Below, in pieces: positions 1-8,135 of a DNA stretch of 64,000 bases (its first letter is position 1; the number at the start of each line of letters is the position of its first letter). Source of the stretch: an uncultured Prevotella sp. (GTDB taxonomy: Bacteria > Bacteroidota > Bacteroidia > Bacteroidales > Bacteroidaceae); contig CAMQBR010000008.1 of NCBI GenBank assembly GCA_946999045.1, forward strand, positions 3,228-67,227. The letters run 5' to 3'. The notes below the pieces were generated by a model, which was not told where the DNA came from, did not search any database, and was given only the letters and a program-made list of their open reading frames with translations. The position numbers were made by a program, and so were the translations under genes.

Positions 1-518
1 GGCTCGTTATGGGTGTTGCCAATCCTTTAGACGTTCGTTATTTTATTCCTGTTATAGGGTTGTTGACAGGACATCTTATACAGGTTAATAGCAGAGCTTT
101 ACACATTTATTACATGGGGTTGAGACATCATGCGCAATTGTATCATTATCTTTTGGGTAATGGTGCCACACATACACAGGCTTTGCGATATTTATTGCGT
201 CGTGCTATAGAGCGGAGTGCTAAGCCAAATATATTCTCTATGGGTTGGATGTTTGTTGGAATATCGCCAATTATCCTGTGGAGCATGGCTTTATCGGGTG
301 TTAGTGTGGTGGTTGCTGTATGTATCCAATTAGTCTTGATATTAGCAATGTTTACCTCTTCTCTTTTAGCTATCATTGTAACAGTGGCAGTATCTCGTAG
401 ATATTTGTTGGATGATTATAGTAAACAGAAAGGAGATGAATACAAAGAAGAGTTAAGGGATCAAGAAGAAGATAATCAACCAGAAATACAAAATGAAGAA
501 AATGCGCAGAATTTATAA
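1..518 (+). CDS. FetB/UPF0014-type ABC transporter permease, 5'-truncated by window edge
   Basis: The frame is open from base 3, so only the C-terminal part is present. About 170 residues carry the signature of the UPF0014/FetB permease family: a YFIPVIGLLTGHLI stretch, an amphipathic cytoplasmic linker with NGATHTQALRYLLRRAI, then two hydrophobic segments (about residues 78-98 and 102-127). The tail after residue 135 is highly charged, rich in Glu, Asp, Lys and Gln, and cytoplasmic. Family members work with an ATPase partner, which would lie to the left, and have been linked to iron export in E. coli; the substrate here is not known. The 3' end overlaps the next gene by 26 bp in another frame, suggesting co-transcription. 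Confidence 0.75.
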   Translation, partial: LVMGVANPLDVRYFIPVIGLLTGHLIQVNSRALHIYYMGLRHHAQLYHYLLGNGATHTQALRYLLRRAIERSAKPNIFSMGWMFVGISPIILWSMALSGVSVVVAVCIQLVLILAMFTSSLLAIIVTVAVSRRYLLDDYSKQKGDEYKEELRDQEEDNQPEIQNEENAQNL

Positions 519-1395
519 TATATGGCTTATAGCTTGTTTATTGGGATTGTCGGCTTGTCAGTGGAAAAATGTTCGGCATCAAGATTTAATATCTGGTATT
601 CAGACGGGCAAAGAGGTATACGATGAGGTTCATAATTTAGCCGAAACGGTATTAGAAGATAATGAACAGGGAGAGGAAAATCATACAGAACAAGTATTAG
701 AACAGGCGGATGCGAAAGTGTTGTTGCCAGCCCCATTAACTGATAGAGCCGAAATAAGGTTGATGCGTAAAGGATATGTTACATCTTATAATACAGATAA
801 TCGTATTTGTAATTGGGTAGCATGGCACTTAACAGCCAGTCATATAAAGGGATCGTGTACCCGAAAAGGAATGAAGTTTACTGAAGATACAGATGTGCCT
901 GTACCTCGTGCCACCCATTATGATTATATAAGGTCGGGGTATGATAGAGGGCATATGTGTCCAGCAGGCGATAATAAGTGGGATGCACAAGCCATGAGAG
1001 ATTGTTTTTTGCTTACTAATATCTGTCCTCAGAATCACAATCTGAATGTAGGTGATTGGCATGAGTTGGAGAATGCTTGTCGTAAATGGGCAGAAGAATA
1101 TGGTGCTATTGATATAGTATGCGGTCCGATATTGCTGAAACAGAAGCATAAAACCATAGGGAAAAATAGAATTATGGTTCCAGAAGCCTTCTTCAAAGTA
1201 ATATTATGTCGCAAAGGTAAGCCTAAAGCTATAGGTTTTATTTATCGCAATATGCCTGGTAATCGTCTTAAAGTTGATTATGTTAACTCGGTAGATGAGG
1301 TAGAGCGCATTACGGGTATTGACTTCTTTGCAGATTTACCCGATGATATAGAAAAAAAAGTAGAAAGTACAGCCAATTTGAATGACTGGAACTAA
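493..1395 (+). CDS. DNA/RNA non-specific endonuclease (NUC1 family), lipoprotein
   Basis: A 300-residue protein with a lipoprotein signal (lipobox LSAC, Cys22), so it is predicted to be exported and lipid-anchored. After an acidic linker (residues 35-80) comes the beta-beta-alpha-metal nuclease domain: DRGH at residues 151-154 holds the catalytic His, and the helix TNICPQNHNLNVGDWHELE supplies the metal-ligand Asn. This is the EndA/NucA/Serratia nuclease fold, which cuts DNA and RNA non-specifically in a Mg-dependent way. It probably digests extracellular nucleic acid for nutrition or biofilm remodelling; that role is inferred. The start overlaps the upstream permease; an ATG at 502 is an alternative. 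Family is certain, substrate preference is not. Confidence 0.9.
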   Translation: MKKMRRIYNIWLIACLLGLSACQWKNVRHQDLISGIQTGKEVYDEVHNLAETVLEDNEQGEENHTEQVLEQADAKVLLPAPLTDRAEIRLMRKGYVTSYNTDNRICNWVAWHLTASHIKGSCTRKGMKFTEDTDVPVPRATHYDYIRSGYDRGHMCPAGDNKWDAQAMRDCFLLTNICPQNHNLNVGDWHELENACRKWAEEYGAIDIVCGPILLKQKHKTIGKNRIMVPEAFFKVILCRKGKPKAIGFIYRNMPGNRLKVDYVNSVDEVERITGIDFFADLPDDIEKKVESTANLNDWN

Positions 1396-1451
1396 TTCTA
1401 ATTCATATTTTTTATTTCATAATTTATAATTGCAATCTCATTGTTTTTTTT

Positions 1452-1711
1452 AGCAGGTTCTATAAATTACCACCGTATATTGTGAGTAATTTCTATGAAA
1501 TATGTTTTATTGTCTTTTGGCTTCTTTTTATAGAAGACAAGTTGCGTATCAATAATTCAAACAAGTTTGATAGCATTCGGCTTGCATTGTCTTTGGCTCA
1601 ATATGTAAGTTCGTTCAGTTGTGTAGCTCACACTACACACCTTCAATCTCTTACATTTTGGTCTCAAAAATAAGCATAAAAATCTAACAAAGCTAATTTA
1701 TAGAACCAATC
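1452..1711 (+). repeat. MITE-like element, long subtype
   Basis: Left end GGTTCTATAAATTACCACC begins at 1456; the right end CTAATTTATAGAACC ends at 1707. The interior has the long-subtype segment with a TTCAAACAAGTTTGAT palindrome followed by a CATTCGGCTTGC stretch. No clear target duplication is visible, so this is probably an old copy. Open frames inside it (for example 1482-1673) are not genes. It fills most of the gap between the nuclease and nif3-like genes. Confidence 0.8.
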
Positions 1712-1892
1712 TTGAATAAGTTAGTACTCATTCTTGGCTGTAGATTGTATTATGAAGGTATGTCATTCTTGATGCTTTTTTCGTACTTAAGAAAGAGTGC
1801 TTTTCTCGCACAGCAAATAGACGAATTTCTATCTTGGAGAGAAAAGGCTTATGGTAAGTTCTTTTCTTTTTCTAATACTTTAACTTCTTTCT

Positions 1893-1924
1893 ATTGTGTA
1901 ATTCAAATAAAACCACTACCTTTG
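1893..1924 (+). promoter_or_regulatory. Predicted Bacteroidetes promoter for the nif3-like gene
   Basis: A TACCTTTG box at 1917-1924 matches the -7 consensus TAnnTTTG, with a TTG-containing -33 region about 20 bases upstream. The transcript would start roughly 15 bases before the GTG at 1947. Confidence 0.5.
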
Positions 1925-1946
1925 CTCATTCAAATAGATAAATAGC

Positions 1947-2735
1947 GTGAAAATAATAGAAGTGGTTAGAGCCCTTGAACAATTCGCGCCTTTGCCCTTG
2001 CAAGCAGATTACGATAATGCTGGATTGCAAGTAGGATTAACAGAGGTGGAACTATCAGGGGCTTTATTGTGTTTAGACGTTACTGAACAAATTATAGATG
2101 AAGCTATTAGCTTAGGTTGTAATCTCATTGTGGCACATCATCCTTTGATATTCAAAAAGCTATCATGTATCTCTAATCAAAACTACGTACAGCGCACAGT
2201 AATAAAAGCTATAGAGAACCATATCACCATAGTGGGAATGCATACCAATATGGATAGTGCCAAAGGCGGTGTTAACTACAAAATAGCAGAGAAGATTGGC
2301 ATACAAAACCTTTCGTTTTTTGGTAATCAACAGGTTGTAAATGGTGTTGAAGGTGGCGAAGGAGTGATCGGTACTTTTGCAGAACCCATGGCTGCCGATG
2401 ATTTTATTATCATGTTAAAGCGCATATTTGATGTAGAGTGTGTACAAGCCAACCAGTTATTGCGCCGCTCTATTCGTACTGTTGCAATATGTGGTGGTGC
2501 TGGAGGTTTTTTGCTTAACGAAGCTTTGAAGTTTGATGCCGATGCTTTTGTAACGGGTGAAATGGGGTATCACAACTTCTTTGGTATGGAACAGCGCATA
2601 CAAATAGCGGTGATAGGGCATTATCAGAGCGAGCAGTTCACGAAAGAAATCTTTAAGAGGATTATTCAAGATAAGTGTCCTAGTGCTAAATGTTATTTGA
2701 GTAACATCAATACCAATCCTATTATTTATTTATAA
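1947..2735 (+). CDS. Nif3-like dinuclear metal-centre protein
   Basis: 262 residues covering the whole NIF3/YbgI family. Metal-ligand motifs are present: AHHPLIFKKL near residue 63, GMHTNMDSAKGG near 97, and GHYQSEQF near the C-terminus. Members form toroidal hexamers with two metal ions per subunit; they are often labelled GTP cyclohydrolase type 2 homologues, but their physiological role remains unsettled. The insert between the two metal-binding halves (about residues 120-190) is the usual PII-like region. GTG is the likely start because the preceding frame closes just before it. The zinc-ribbon gene follows after 44 bp in the same direction, a pairing I recall as common in Bacteroidales. 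Confidence 0.9.
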   Translation: MKIIEVVRALEQFAPLPLQADYDNAGLQVGLTEVELSGALLCLDVTEQIIDEAISLGCNLIVAHHPLIFKKLSCISNQNYVQRTVIKAIENHITIVGMHTNMDSAKGGVNYKIAEKIGIQNLSFFGNQQVVNGVEGGEGVIGTFAEPMAADDFIIMLKRIFDVECVQANQLLRRSIRTVAICGGAGGFLLNEALKFDADAFVTGEMGYHNFFGMEQRIQIAVIGHYQSEQFTKEIFKRIIQDKCPSAKCYLSNINTNPIIYL

Positions 2736-2779
2736 CAAAATTGTTATTGCAGAATTAATTATTAAAAAACAAAGATAAT

Positions 2780-3613
2780 ATGGCAAAAAAAGACTCTACA
2801 GAGTTTTCAGTCGAAGAGAAATTGAAGACTCTTTATCAATTGCAAACCACCTTGTCGTCTATTGATGAGAAGCGTTCTTTGTGTGGTGAATTACCTTTAG
2901 AGGTACAAGACTTAGAGGATGAAATAACTGGATTAACTACTCGTTTGGAGAAGATTAAGACAGATATTACTGATTTTAAGAAGGCTATTGCACAAAAAAA
3001 AACAGACATAACCAATGCACAAGAGGGTGTTGAGCGTTATAAAAAGCAGTTGGATGATGTTAAGAACAATCGCGAATACGATACGCTGACCAAAGAAATA
3101 GAGTTTCAAAGTCTTGAAATAGAACTTTGTAACAAGAAAATTAAAGAGGCACTCGTCAAAATAAATGAGAGAGAAAATGATTTGAGAAACACAGAAAGCT
3201 TGATAGCTGATCGACAGATAGCTTTGAAAGAGAAGAAGAGTGAATTGGATGAAATCATTCAAGAAACACGTGATGAGGCCGAACAGCTGAAAGCTAAATC
3301 GCAAGCTTTGGAGGAAAAAATAGAACCTCGTTTGCTGTCCAGCTTCAAGCGTATACGTAAGAATGCTCGTAATGGTTTGGGTATTGTATATGTACAACGT
3401 GATGCTTGTGGCGGTTGTTTCAATAAAATTCCGCCACAGCGGCAGATGGACATAAAGATGCACAAGAAAATTATCGTTTGTGAATACTGCGGTCGCATTA
3501 TGATAGATCCAGAATTGGCAGGAGTAAAGGTAGCACCTACCGTTGCAGAAGAGAAACCAAAGCGCAAACGTGCCATTAGAAAGTCTGCTAAATCTACTGA
3601 TACAGACGAATAA
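2780..3613 (+). CDS. Coiled-coil zinc-ribbon protein (COG1579 type)
   Basis: 277 residues: a long charged coiled coil from about 15 to 185, then a C4 zinc ribbon with CGGC at 210-213 and CEYC at 234-237, followed by a basic tail (KPKRKRAIRKSAK). Conserved Phe, Pro and Gln between the Cys pairs (FNKIPPQ) match the COG1579 zf-RING_7 family, whose proteins are proposed to bind nucleic acid. It is transcribed behind the Nif3-like gene and ends in a strong terminator. Function is not established. Confidence 0.85.
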   Translation: MAKKDSTEFSVEEKLKTLYQLQTTLSSIDEKRSLCGELPLEVQDLEDEITGLTTRLEKIKTDITDFKKAIAQKKTDITNAQEGVERYKKQLDDVKNNREYDTLTKEIEFQSLEIELCNKKIKEALVKINERENDLRNTESLIADRQIALKEKKSELDEIIQETRDEAEQLKAKSQALEEKIEPRLLSSFKRIRKNARNGLGIVYVQRDACGGCFNKIPPQRQMDIKMHKKIIVCEYCGRIMIDPELAGVKVAPTVAEEKPKRKRAIRKSAKSTDTDE

Positions 3614-3635
3614 AAAAGTTATAGGCATATAATAC

Positions 3636-3675
3636 AAAAGCCACGAAAAAGTATTCTTGCTTTTTCGTGGCTTTT
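3636..3675 (+). terminator. Intrinsic terminator after the zinc-ribbon gene
   Basis: A perfect 16-bp inverted repeat (3636-3651 and 3660-3675, AAAAGCCACGAAAAAG) with an 8-base loop. Its A/T flanks mean it could work in both directions, but the minus-strand gene beyond it ends at 3748, so the two genes converge on it. Confidence 0.85.
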
Positions 3676-3747
3676 CGTTAGTAGGAATAAAGAGCTTATC
3701 ATACTATAATTAATATGCTGTTTCTTCGTAAACCCTTTCGCTATTTG

Positions 3748-4197
3748 TTAAATATTTTGATAGTCTGGTATATGGTCTAAATATAAATATTTTTTACTTT
3801 TATAATCCATCTTACAGCAATAACTATCCATGCCGTTGCTTACAACTAAATAATCTACGTGAAGCAGAAAATTATAAGTACTAATTTGGTCGAAAACCTT
3901 TTGTGTAATAGCAATGGTAGGTGCCTTGTATTCTATAATCATTCGTGGGTGTAAGTGTTGATTGTAAAGTACACTATCAGCACGCAATGACTTGTCTGCA
4001 ATTTTTAGTGCCACCTCATTAGCTAATAGGGCAGCAGGATAATTTTTGTGTTCTATCAGATAATGTATAAAATGTTGCCTAACCCATTCCTCAGGAGTGA
4101 GTGCAATATAGCGTTTTCTAAGAATATCAAAAATAGTAGGCTTGTCCTTTGTACCAGCCAATTTTATTTTATAGGGAGGTAGGTTTAATCGAAACAT
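3748..4197 (-). CDS. Stand-alone type I restriction HsdR N-terminal-like nuclease domain protein
   Basis: 149 residues matching the HSDR_N_2 type of PD-(D/E)xK domain: Glu61 (NEVAL), Asp74 (RADSV) and the core E-x-K of IIEYKAP at 89-91. In type I restriction enzymes this domain cuts DNA, but here there is no helicase, methylase or specificity subunit nearby. It stands alone between a terminator and the divergently transcribed holA. A TAACTTTG -7 box lies on the minus strand at 4221-4228. I recall the same arrangement beside holA in other Bacteroidales, so it is probably a conserved housekeeping or repair nuclease rather than a restriction remnant; that is inference. Confidence 0.8.
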   Translation of the reverse strand: MFRLNLPPYKIKLAGTKDKPTIFDILRKRYIALTPEEWVRQHFIHYLIEHKNYPAALLANEVALKIADKSLRADSVLYNQHLHPRMIIEYKAPTIAITQKVFDQISTYNFLLHVDYLVVSNGMDSYCCKMDYKSKKYLYLDHIPDYQNI

Positions 4198-4350
4198 TTT
4201 TGTAAATTTGCAATTAATTACAAAGTTAATAAAAAAGAAGATAAGACGACGAACAAGATAAATTATTAGACCTTTGTTTGATAATTTTCTAAAGCCTTTT
4301 TAAAGAAAGACGTTCTTTCGTTTCATTTTTTTTCTTTTTTTTTGATAAAT

Positions 4351-5370
4351 ATGGCAAATACTGGAATTACATACGAGTCATTGATGTGCGACTTAAAGGC
4401 ACGCCGTTTTTCACCTATTTATATATTAATGGGTGATGAATCGTATTTTATTGATAAAATTTCAGATTTTATTGCCAACAATGTGCTCAAACCAGAAGAG
4501 TGCGATTTTAATCAAAACATTATTTTTGGTTCGGATGTAAATGCCACACAGATAGTAGACCTTGCCAAAGGATATCCTATGCTGGCAGAATATCGGGTGA
4601 TAATAGTGAAAGAAGCGCAAAACTTGCGTGGATTAGAAATGATTGAAAAATATCTTGAAAATCCAGTCAAAACTACCATTTTGGTATTATGTCATAAGAA
4701 CGGACTCATAGATAAGCGCAAACGTATCATAGCAAAGGCAAATGCTTTGGGGGTTGTCTTTGAGAGTAAAAAGATGCGAGAAACAGAACTTCCTAATTTT
4801 ATTACTGCGTATTTAAAACAAAAGGGCATTACCATTGATTTTAAGTCAAGTGTGATGATTGCTAATCATGTGGGGTCCGACTTAAATAGGCTTGTATCTG
4901 TTTTAGACAAAGTGTTAATTTCTTTACCAGAAAATGTTAAAACAATAGAACCTGATGTTATAGAGAAACAGATAGGAGTGAGCAAAGACTTTAATGCCTT
5001 TGAATTGAGAACAGCTATTATTCATAAGGATGTTTTTAAAGCAAACCAAATTATCAAATATTTTGACAATAATCCTAAGGCAGGTTCAATATTCTCATTC
5101 ATGCCTTTACTCTTTAATTATTTTCAGAATTTGATGATTGCTTATTATGCTCCTTCTAAAACAGATAAAGCCGTAGCGCAATATCTTGAACTTAGGGGAG
5201 GGTGGGCTGCCCGAGATTATATGGATGGTATGAGAAATTACTCTGGTAAAAAGACTATGCAGATTATTTCTAAATTTAGAGAAATAGACGCCAAAAGTAA
5301 GGGCATAAACAACCTAAATACATCAACAGGTGACCTAATGAAAGAGCTAATTTTCTTTATTCTGCATTAA
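4351..5370 (+). CDS. holA: DNA polymerase III subunit delta
   Basis: 339 residues from the ATG at 4351; a TTG three codons upstream is possible but less likely. The N-terminal RecA-like part has the family pattern PIYILMGDESYFIDKI, followed by AEYRVIIVKEAQNL and TTILVLCHKNG. A helical lid (NHVGSDLNRLVSVLDKV) and a C-terminal collar domain follow. The delta subunit is part of the clamp loader and opens the beta clamp. Length is normal. A T-rich tract precedes the start. Confidence 0.93.
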   Translation: MANTGITYESLMCDLKARRFSPIYILMGDESYFIDKISDFIANNVLKPEECDFNQNIIFGSDVNATQIVDLAKGYPMLAEYRVIIVKEAQNLRGLEMIEKYLENPVKTTILVLCHKNGLIDKRKRIIAKANALGVVFESKKMRETELPNFITAYLKQKGITIDFKSSVMIANHVGSDLNRLVSVLDKVLISLPENVKTIEPDVIEKQIGVSKDFNAFELRTAIIHKDVFKANQIIKYFDNNPKAGSIFSFMPLLFNYFQNLMIAYYAPSKTDKAVAQYLELRGGWAARDYMDGMRNYSGKKTMQIISKFREIDAKSKGINNLNTSTGDLMKELIFFILH

Positions 5371-6133
5371 AAACATGCTTTTTTCTCTGTTTTTTTTTCT
5401 AAAATCAAACTTTTTTTGGGGGTAGATTTTGCACTTAAAGTCCGATAAAATAAGACTTTAAGTTAATTTACTATGCTCAAAATTTGCGTATTTTTGAGCA
5501 GATTGTAAGGTAGGGCATAAAACGCTCAAAATGAGAATTTTATTACAATTCCGCATAGTAGAATTTACGGTTAACATTTATTATGTTTCGAAGAAATATA
5601 GAAACACATATATAAATTCTAAAAACAATAATATGTATTTACAAACGTAAAATACAAGTTTGTAAATACAAAATTATATTTATTAATATTTGCTTTGTTC
5701 AAAAACGTAAATCTGTAGGTTTATAATTTTATATTTATAAATATACGTATATTGTATAAAGGTGTATTGGTATGAAAACCAGTAATTTATACATATTGTA
5801 TATAGTAATTTAGGACAAAGTATTCATTTCTAAAAGTTAAAAGATAGTATATCGTAAAAAACAGACTTATTTATAATACATATAGTGATAAGAACCAGTT
5901 ATATATATAATTTATCTACATTTTATTAAAACCTAAATATAGAATTGTGCATTTGTAAATGTAAATTTAATAGTAGCTTCCGTATGTTGTCTTTACAAAT
6001 AAAAATAAATCAGATTTGCAAAACAACATTTATGCTTCTTAATTTATTTACATAAACGAATAGTATGTCGTTTTTATTGTTTACCTTTGTAAAAACAAAG
6101 AAATAAGATAAAATCACCTATTAAAATAGTGTT
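5371..6133. other. 763-bp AT-rich non-coding gap
   Basis: No reading frame looks coding. The sequence is very A+T rich with repeated TTTGTAAAT/ATTTACAAA motifs and one perfect inverted repeat (annotated separately). It lies between the end of holA and the XRE regulator; a possible -7 box TACCTTTG at 6082-6089 could serve the regulator. A binding or bent-DNA region for the regulator is a guess. Confidence 0.5.
5634..5670. repeat. 13-bp perfect inverted repeat, possible operator
   Basis: TGTATTTACAAAC at 5634-5646 is repeated inverted at 5658-5670 with an 11-bp spacer. Centre-to-centre distance is about 24 bp, near two helical turns. It lies about 460 bp upstream of the XRE gene; no T-run follows, so a terminator is unlikely. 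Confidence 0.6.
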
Positions 6134-6610
6134 ATGGAAGAAATGAAAGATAGAATTAAGCAATTGATGTTGGTTCAGCACATGAATCAACAAAGTTTTT
6201 CTGATGTATTAAACATCTCTCCAGCATCATTGAGCAGCATATTTAACGATCGTACCAAACCTACCCTTAACCATATTGATGCTATTAAAAACAAATTTCC
6301 ATCTATTAATTTAGATTGGCTTATGTATGGACGAGGCTCTATGTTCTTAAATACTGCTTCTGTTGATGCTCAGTCAGCAGATAAAAATGGAGAACAAGTA
6401 CAGGCTGAATTAGACTTTGATGCACCAGCTAATGTTGATACAAATCTTACCGCTGCGCCATCTCCTATTCCTGCTCAATCATCTTCTAAACCTATACCTA
6501 ATATTTCAAATGTAAGTATGAAATATTTTGACAAAAAGGAGCGCAAAATAACAGAGATAAGAGTGTTTTATGATGATCAGACTTGGGAGACTTTTGTACC
6601 TAAAAAGTAA
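6134..6610 (+). CDS. XRE-family helix-turn-helix regulator
   Basis: 158 residues. The helix-turn-helix spans about residues 5-60: MNQQSFSDVLNISPASLSSI, then the PTLNHIDAIKNKFPSINLDWLMYGRG extension that typifies XRE proteins in Bacteroidales. A low-complexity Ala/Pro/Ser linker (75-125) leads to a short basic C-terminal segment (YFDKKERKITEIRVFYDDQTWETF). It has no same-strand partner and is flanked on both sides by large AT-rich gaps, so it may autoregulate. Target genes cannot be told from the sequence. An ATG at 6143 is an alternative start. Confidence 0.85.
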   Translation: MEEMKDRIKQLMLVQHMNQQSFSDVLNISPASLSSIFNDRTKPTLNHIDAIKNKFPSINLDWLMYGRGSMFLNTASVDAQSADKNGEQVQAELDFDAPANVDTNLTAAPSPIPAQSSSKPIPNISNVSMKYFDKKERKITEIRVFYDDQTWETFVPKK

Positions 6611-7150
6611 GATATAGCTGACTATATGGGTGAGGTTAAAACTTAATATCATGTTTTGTATTTAACGTTATTAATATATTTTAATAAATATAATAGTCGT
6701 TTATGCTCTCTTATATTGTTATGTTTTTAACATTACATAGGTGAGACATTTCTGCCTGTATATATTTTTTTTGAAAAATTTACTACGTTATTATTTTTTT
6801 TGTGATATATTGGTGTATAAGTGATTATGTGCTGACGATACAAATTTATGTCGTTAGATGTTATCATTTTTAACATACATATATCATTCAGATTTTTGTT
6901 AGCTGGTTTGATGCAGATTTTAAGTCCATCAATTTGCATGAGTTAGTGCTGCAATTTGCATGAGTTTGTACCATTATTTGCATGAGATTGTGGCACAAAC
7001 TCAATGAGATTGTAAATCATATATTTTACTGATAACATTTGACGACATATTTACTTTGTTATCATCATATAACTTGTTGTGAATAAATAAAATACAAAAA
7101 AACTGGTATCAGGATGAACTTTTTGAAAAAAATATGATATAGGCAGTAAA
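6611..7150. other. AT-rich non-coding gap
   Basis: No convincing gene. Contains three evenly spaced ATTTGCATGAG repeats (6932-6986). A minus-strand frame at 6733-6939 has no family signature and no start context. Confidence 0.5.
6932..6986. repeat. Three ATTTGCATGAG direct repeats at exact 22-bp spacing
   Basis: Copies at 6932-6942, 6954-6964 and 6976-6986 are identical over 11 bp and start exactly 22 bp apart, so they lie on the same helix face. This geometry is usual for iterons or cooperative operator sites. The 11-bp sequence between copies is not conserved. Confidence 0.7.
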
Positions 7151-7178
7151 CAGGGGTATCTTGGGTGTGAATAAAGTA

Positions 7179-7274
7179 GGAATTACTCAATATTGTATTG
7201 TCCGTGGTAGGGTTAATTACAATATCGGTTCACCCGATATTGTCTTTGAAATACATTTTCTTAATGAGTAATCC
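7179..7274 (+). ncRNA. Candidate structured RNA/leader
   Basis: An outer stem pairs ATTACTCA (7182-7189) with TGAGTAAT (7265-7272), extended past a one-base bulge by GG/CC. Inside is a perfect 10-bp hairpin, ACAATATCGG (7219-7228) with CCGATATTGT (7234-7243) and a 5-base loop. A third inverted repeat, CTTACAAG (7316-7323) and CTTGTAAG (7338-7345), lies in the small ORF that follows. No known RNA family was recognised; 6S-like RNA or a cis-regulatory leader are possibilities. Confidence 0.4.
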
Positions 7275-7295
7275 CCCGAAAGGGAGGTATAAGAT

Positions 7296-7373
7296 ATGGG
7301 CTTGTTTATTAGAAGCTTACAAGGGAGTTATGAGAGTCTTGTAAGGACGAGATACTTAAGAAGGGTTCTATAA
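7296..7373 (+). CDS. Candidate 25-residue small protein with strong ribosome-binding site
   Basis: ATG at 7296 is preceded 7 bases upstream by GGGAGGT (7282-7288), a rare strong Shine-Dalgarno in this genome. The product, beginning MGLFIRSLQGSYES and ending with a basic RTRYLRRVL, is amphipathic and cationic. The stop codon lies inside the left end of the neighbouring MITE, so the original C-terminus may have been replaced when the element inserted. It could equally be a leader peptide of the structured RNA, or chance. No homologue is recognised. Confidence 0.35.
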   Translation: MGLFIRSLQGSYESLVRTRYLRRVL

Positions 7374-7721
7374 AATTACCATTGTAAAGTTTTTTATGTC
7401 AGTCTTTTTACATTTTGTCATCTTGTGGGCTCTTTTTATATAAAACAGGCTGCGCCTCATCAATTCAAACAAGTTTGATTGCATTCGGCTTGCTCCGTTT
7501 TTGGTTCAATTTGCTTGTTCGTTCAGTCGTATAGCTCGCTATACTCCTTCACTCACAAACAAATTGACCTCAAAAATAGTCTCATAATCTGTAAAGCTAA
7601 TTTATAAAACTGCCCTTTATAGAAAACAGGCTGTTCCTTTACAATTCAAACGAGTTCGATTGTATTCGGCTTGCACAGTTTTTGGTTCAAAATCTAACAA
7701 AGCTAATTTATAGAACCAGCC
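7360..7721 (+). repeat. Composite MITE, two element units joined
   Basis: Left terminus GGTTCTATAAAATTACC at 7364; final right terminus CTAATTTATAGAACC ending at 7717. An internal degenerate right end (GCTAATTTATAAAACTGCCC near 7597-7616) is followed by a second copy of the long-subtype interior (TTCAAACGAGTTCGATTG). The first unit also holds the short-subtype palindrome GTATAGCTCGCTATAC. The structure suggests insertion of one subtype into another or recombination between them. Confidence 0.75.
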
Positions 7722-7978
7722 TAAAGATATGGTGAAATGTGAAAATTACATATTACCTGTGTTACTTCTTCTACTTTCTCTTCTTTTTATCTCCGTCTTT
7801 ACATTTTTCACATCTCATGTGTAACATTTTACATTATAATAATTATTTGTTCCTCACACACAGGGGTATTGCTCTTATTTATTTGATTATTAATTAAAAA
7901 CATAGTGAAAGGCCCTTATGCTATGTTATGTCGTCCTTTCAGAACTTGTTTCTAACTACAGTTTTTTTTGTCCTATCA

Positions 7979-8010
7979 TTTGTCTATGTTTGTGAATTGC
8001 AGTATCTTTG
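7979..8010 (+). promoter_or_regulatory. Predicted promoter for pyrK-pyrD
   Basis: TTTG at 7979-7982, a 20-base spacer and TATCTTTG at 8003-8010 match the Bacteroidetes -33/-7 consensus. It would give a leader of about 120 nt before pyrK. Confidence 0.65.
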
Positions 8011-8042
8011 CATAAAGTAGGATAAAGTAATATTCATACAGT

Positions 8043-8086
8043 GAGGAGTATGGGATAATTCAAGTTCTATCCTCCTTTTACGAGGA
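8043..8086 (+). promoter_or_regulatory. Possible attenuator-like leader of pyrK
   Basis: GGATA (8053-8057) can pair with TATCC (8068-8072), extended across a bulge by GGA/TCC. The same downstream bases TCCTC (8070-8074) can instead pair with GAGGA (8082-8086). The two hairpins exclude each other, as in attenuators. No ligand or protein partner can be named. Confidence 0.35.
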
Positions 8087-8135
8087 CTCTTGTGTATACT
8101 TTTCCACCTTATATATTATATACGAAAACAGATTA

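Noticed and set aside
1482..1945. Two consecutive open frames before nif3
   Set aside because: The first lies wholly inside a MITE; the second (1712-1945) begins just past its end and has no family signature; both read through repeat or T-rich sequence.
6932..6986. CRISPR-like array
   Set aside because: Only three 11-bp repeats with 11-bp gaps and no cas genes; too short for CRISPR.
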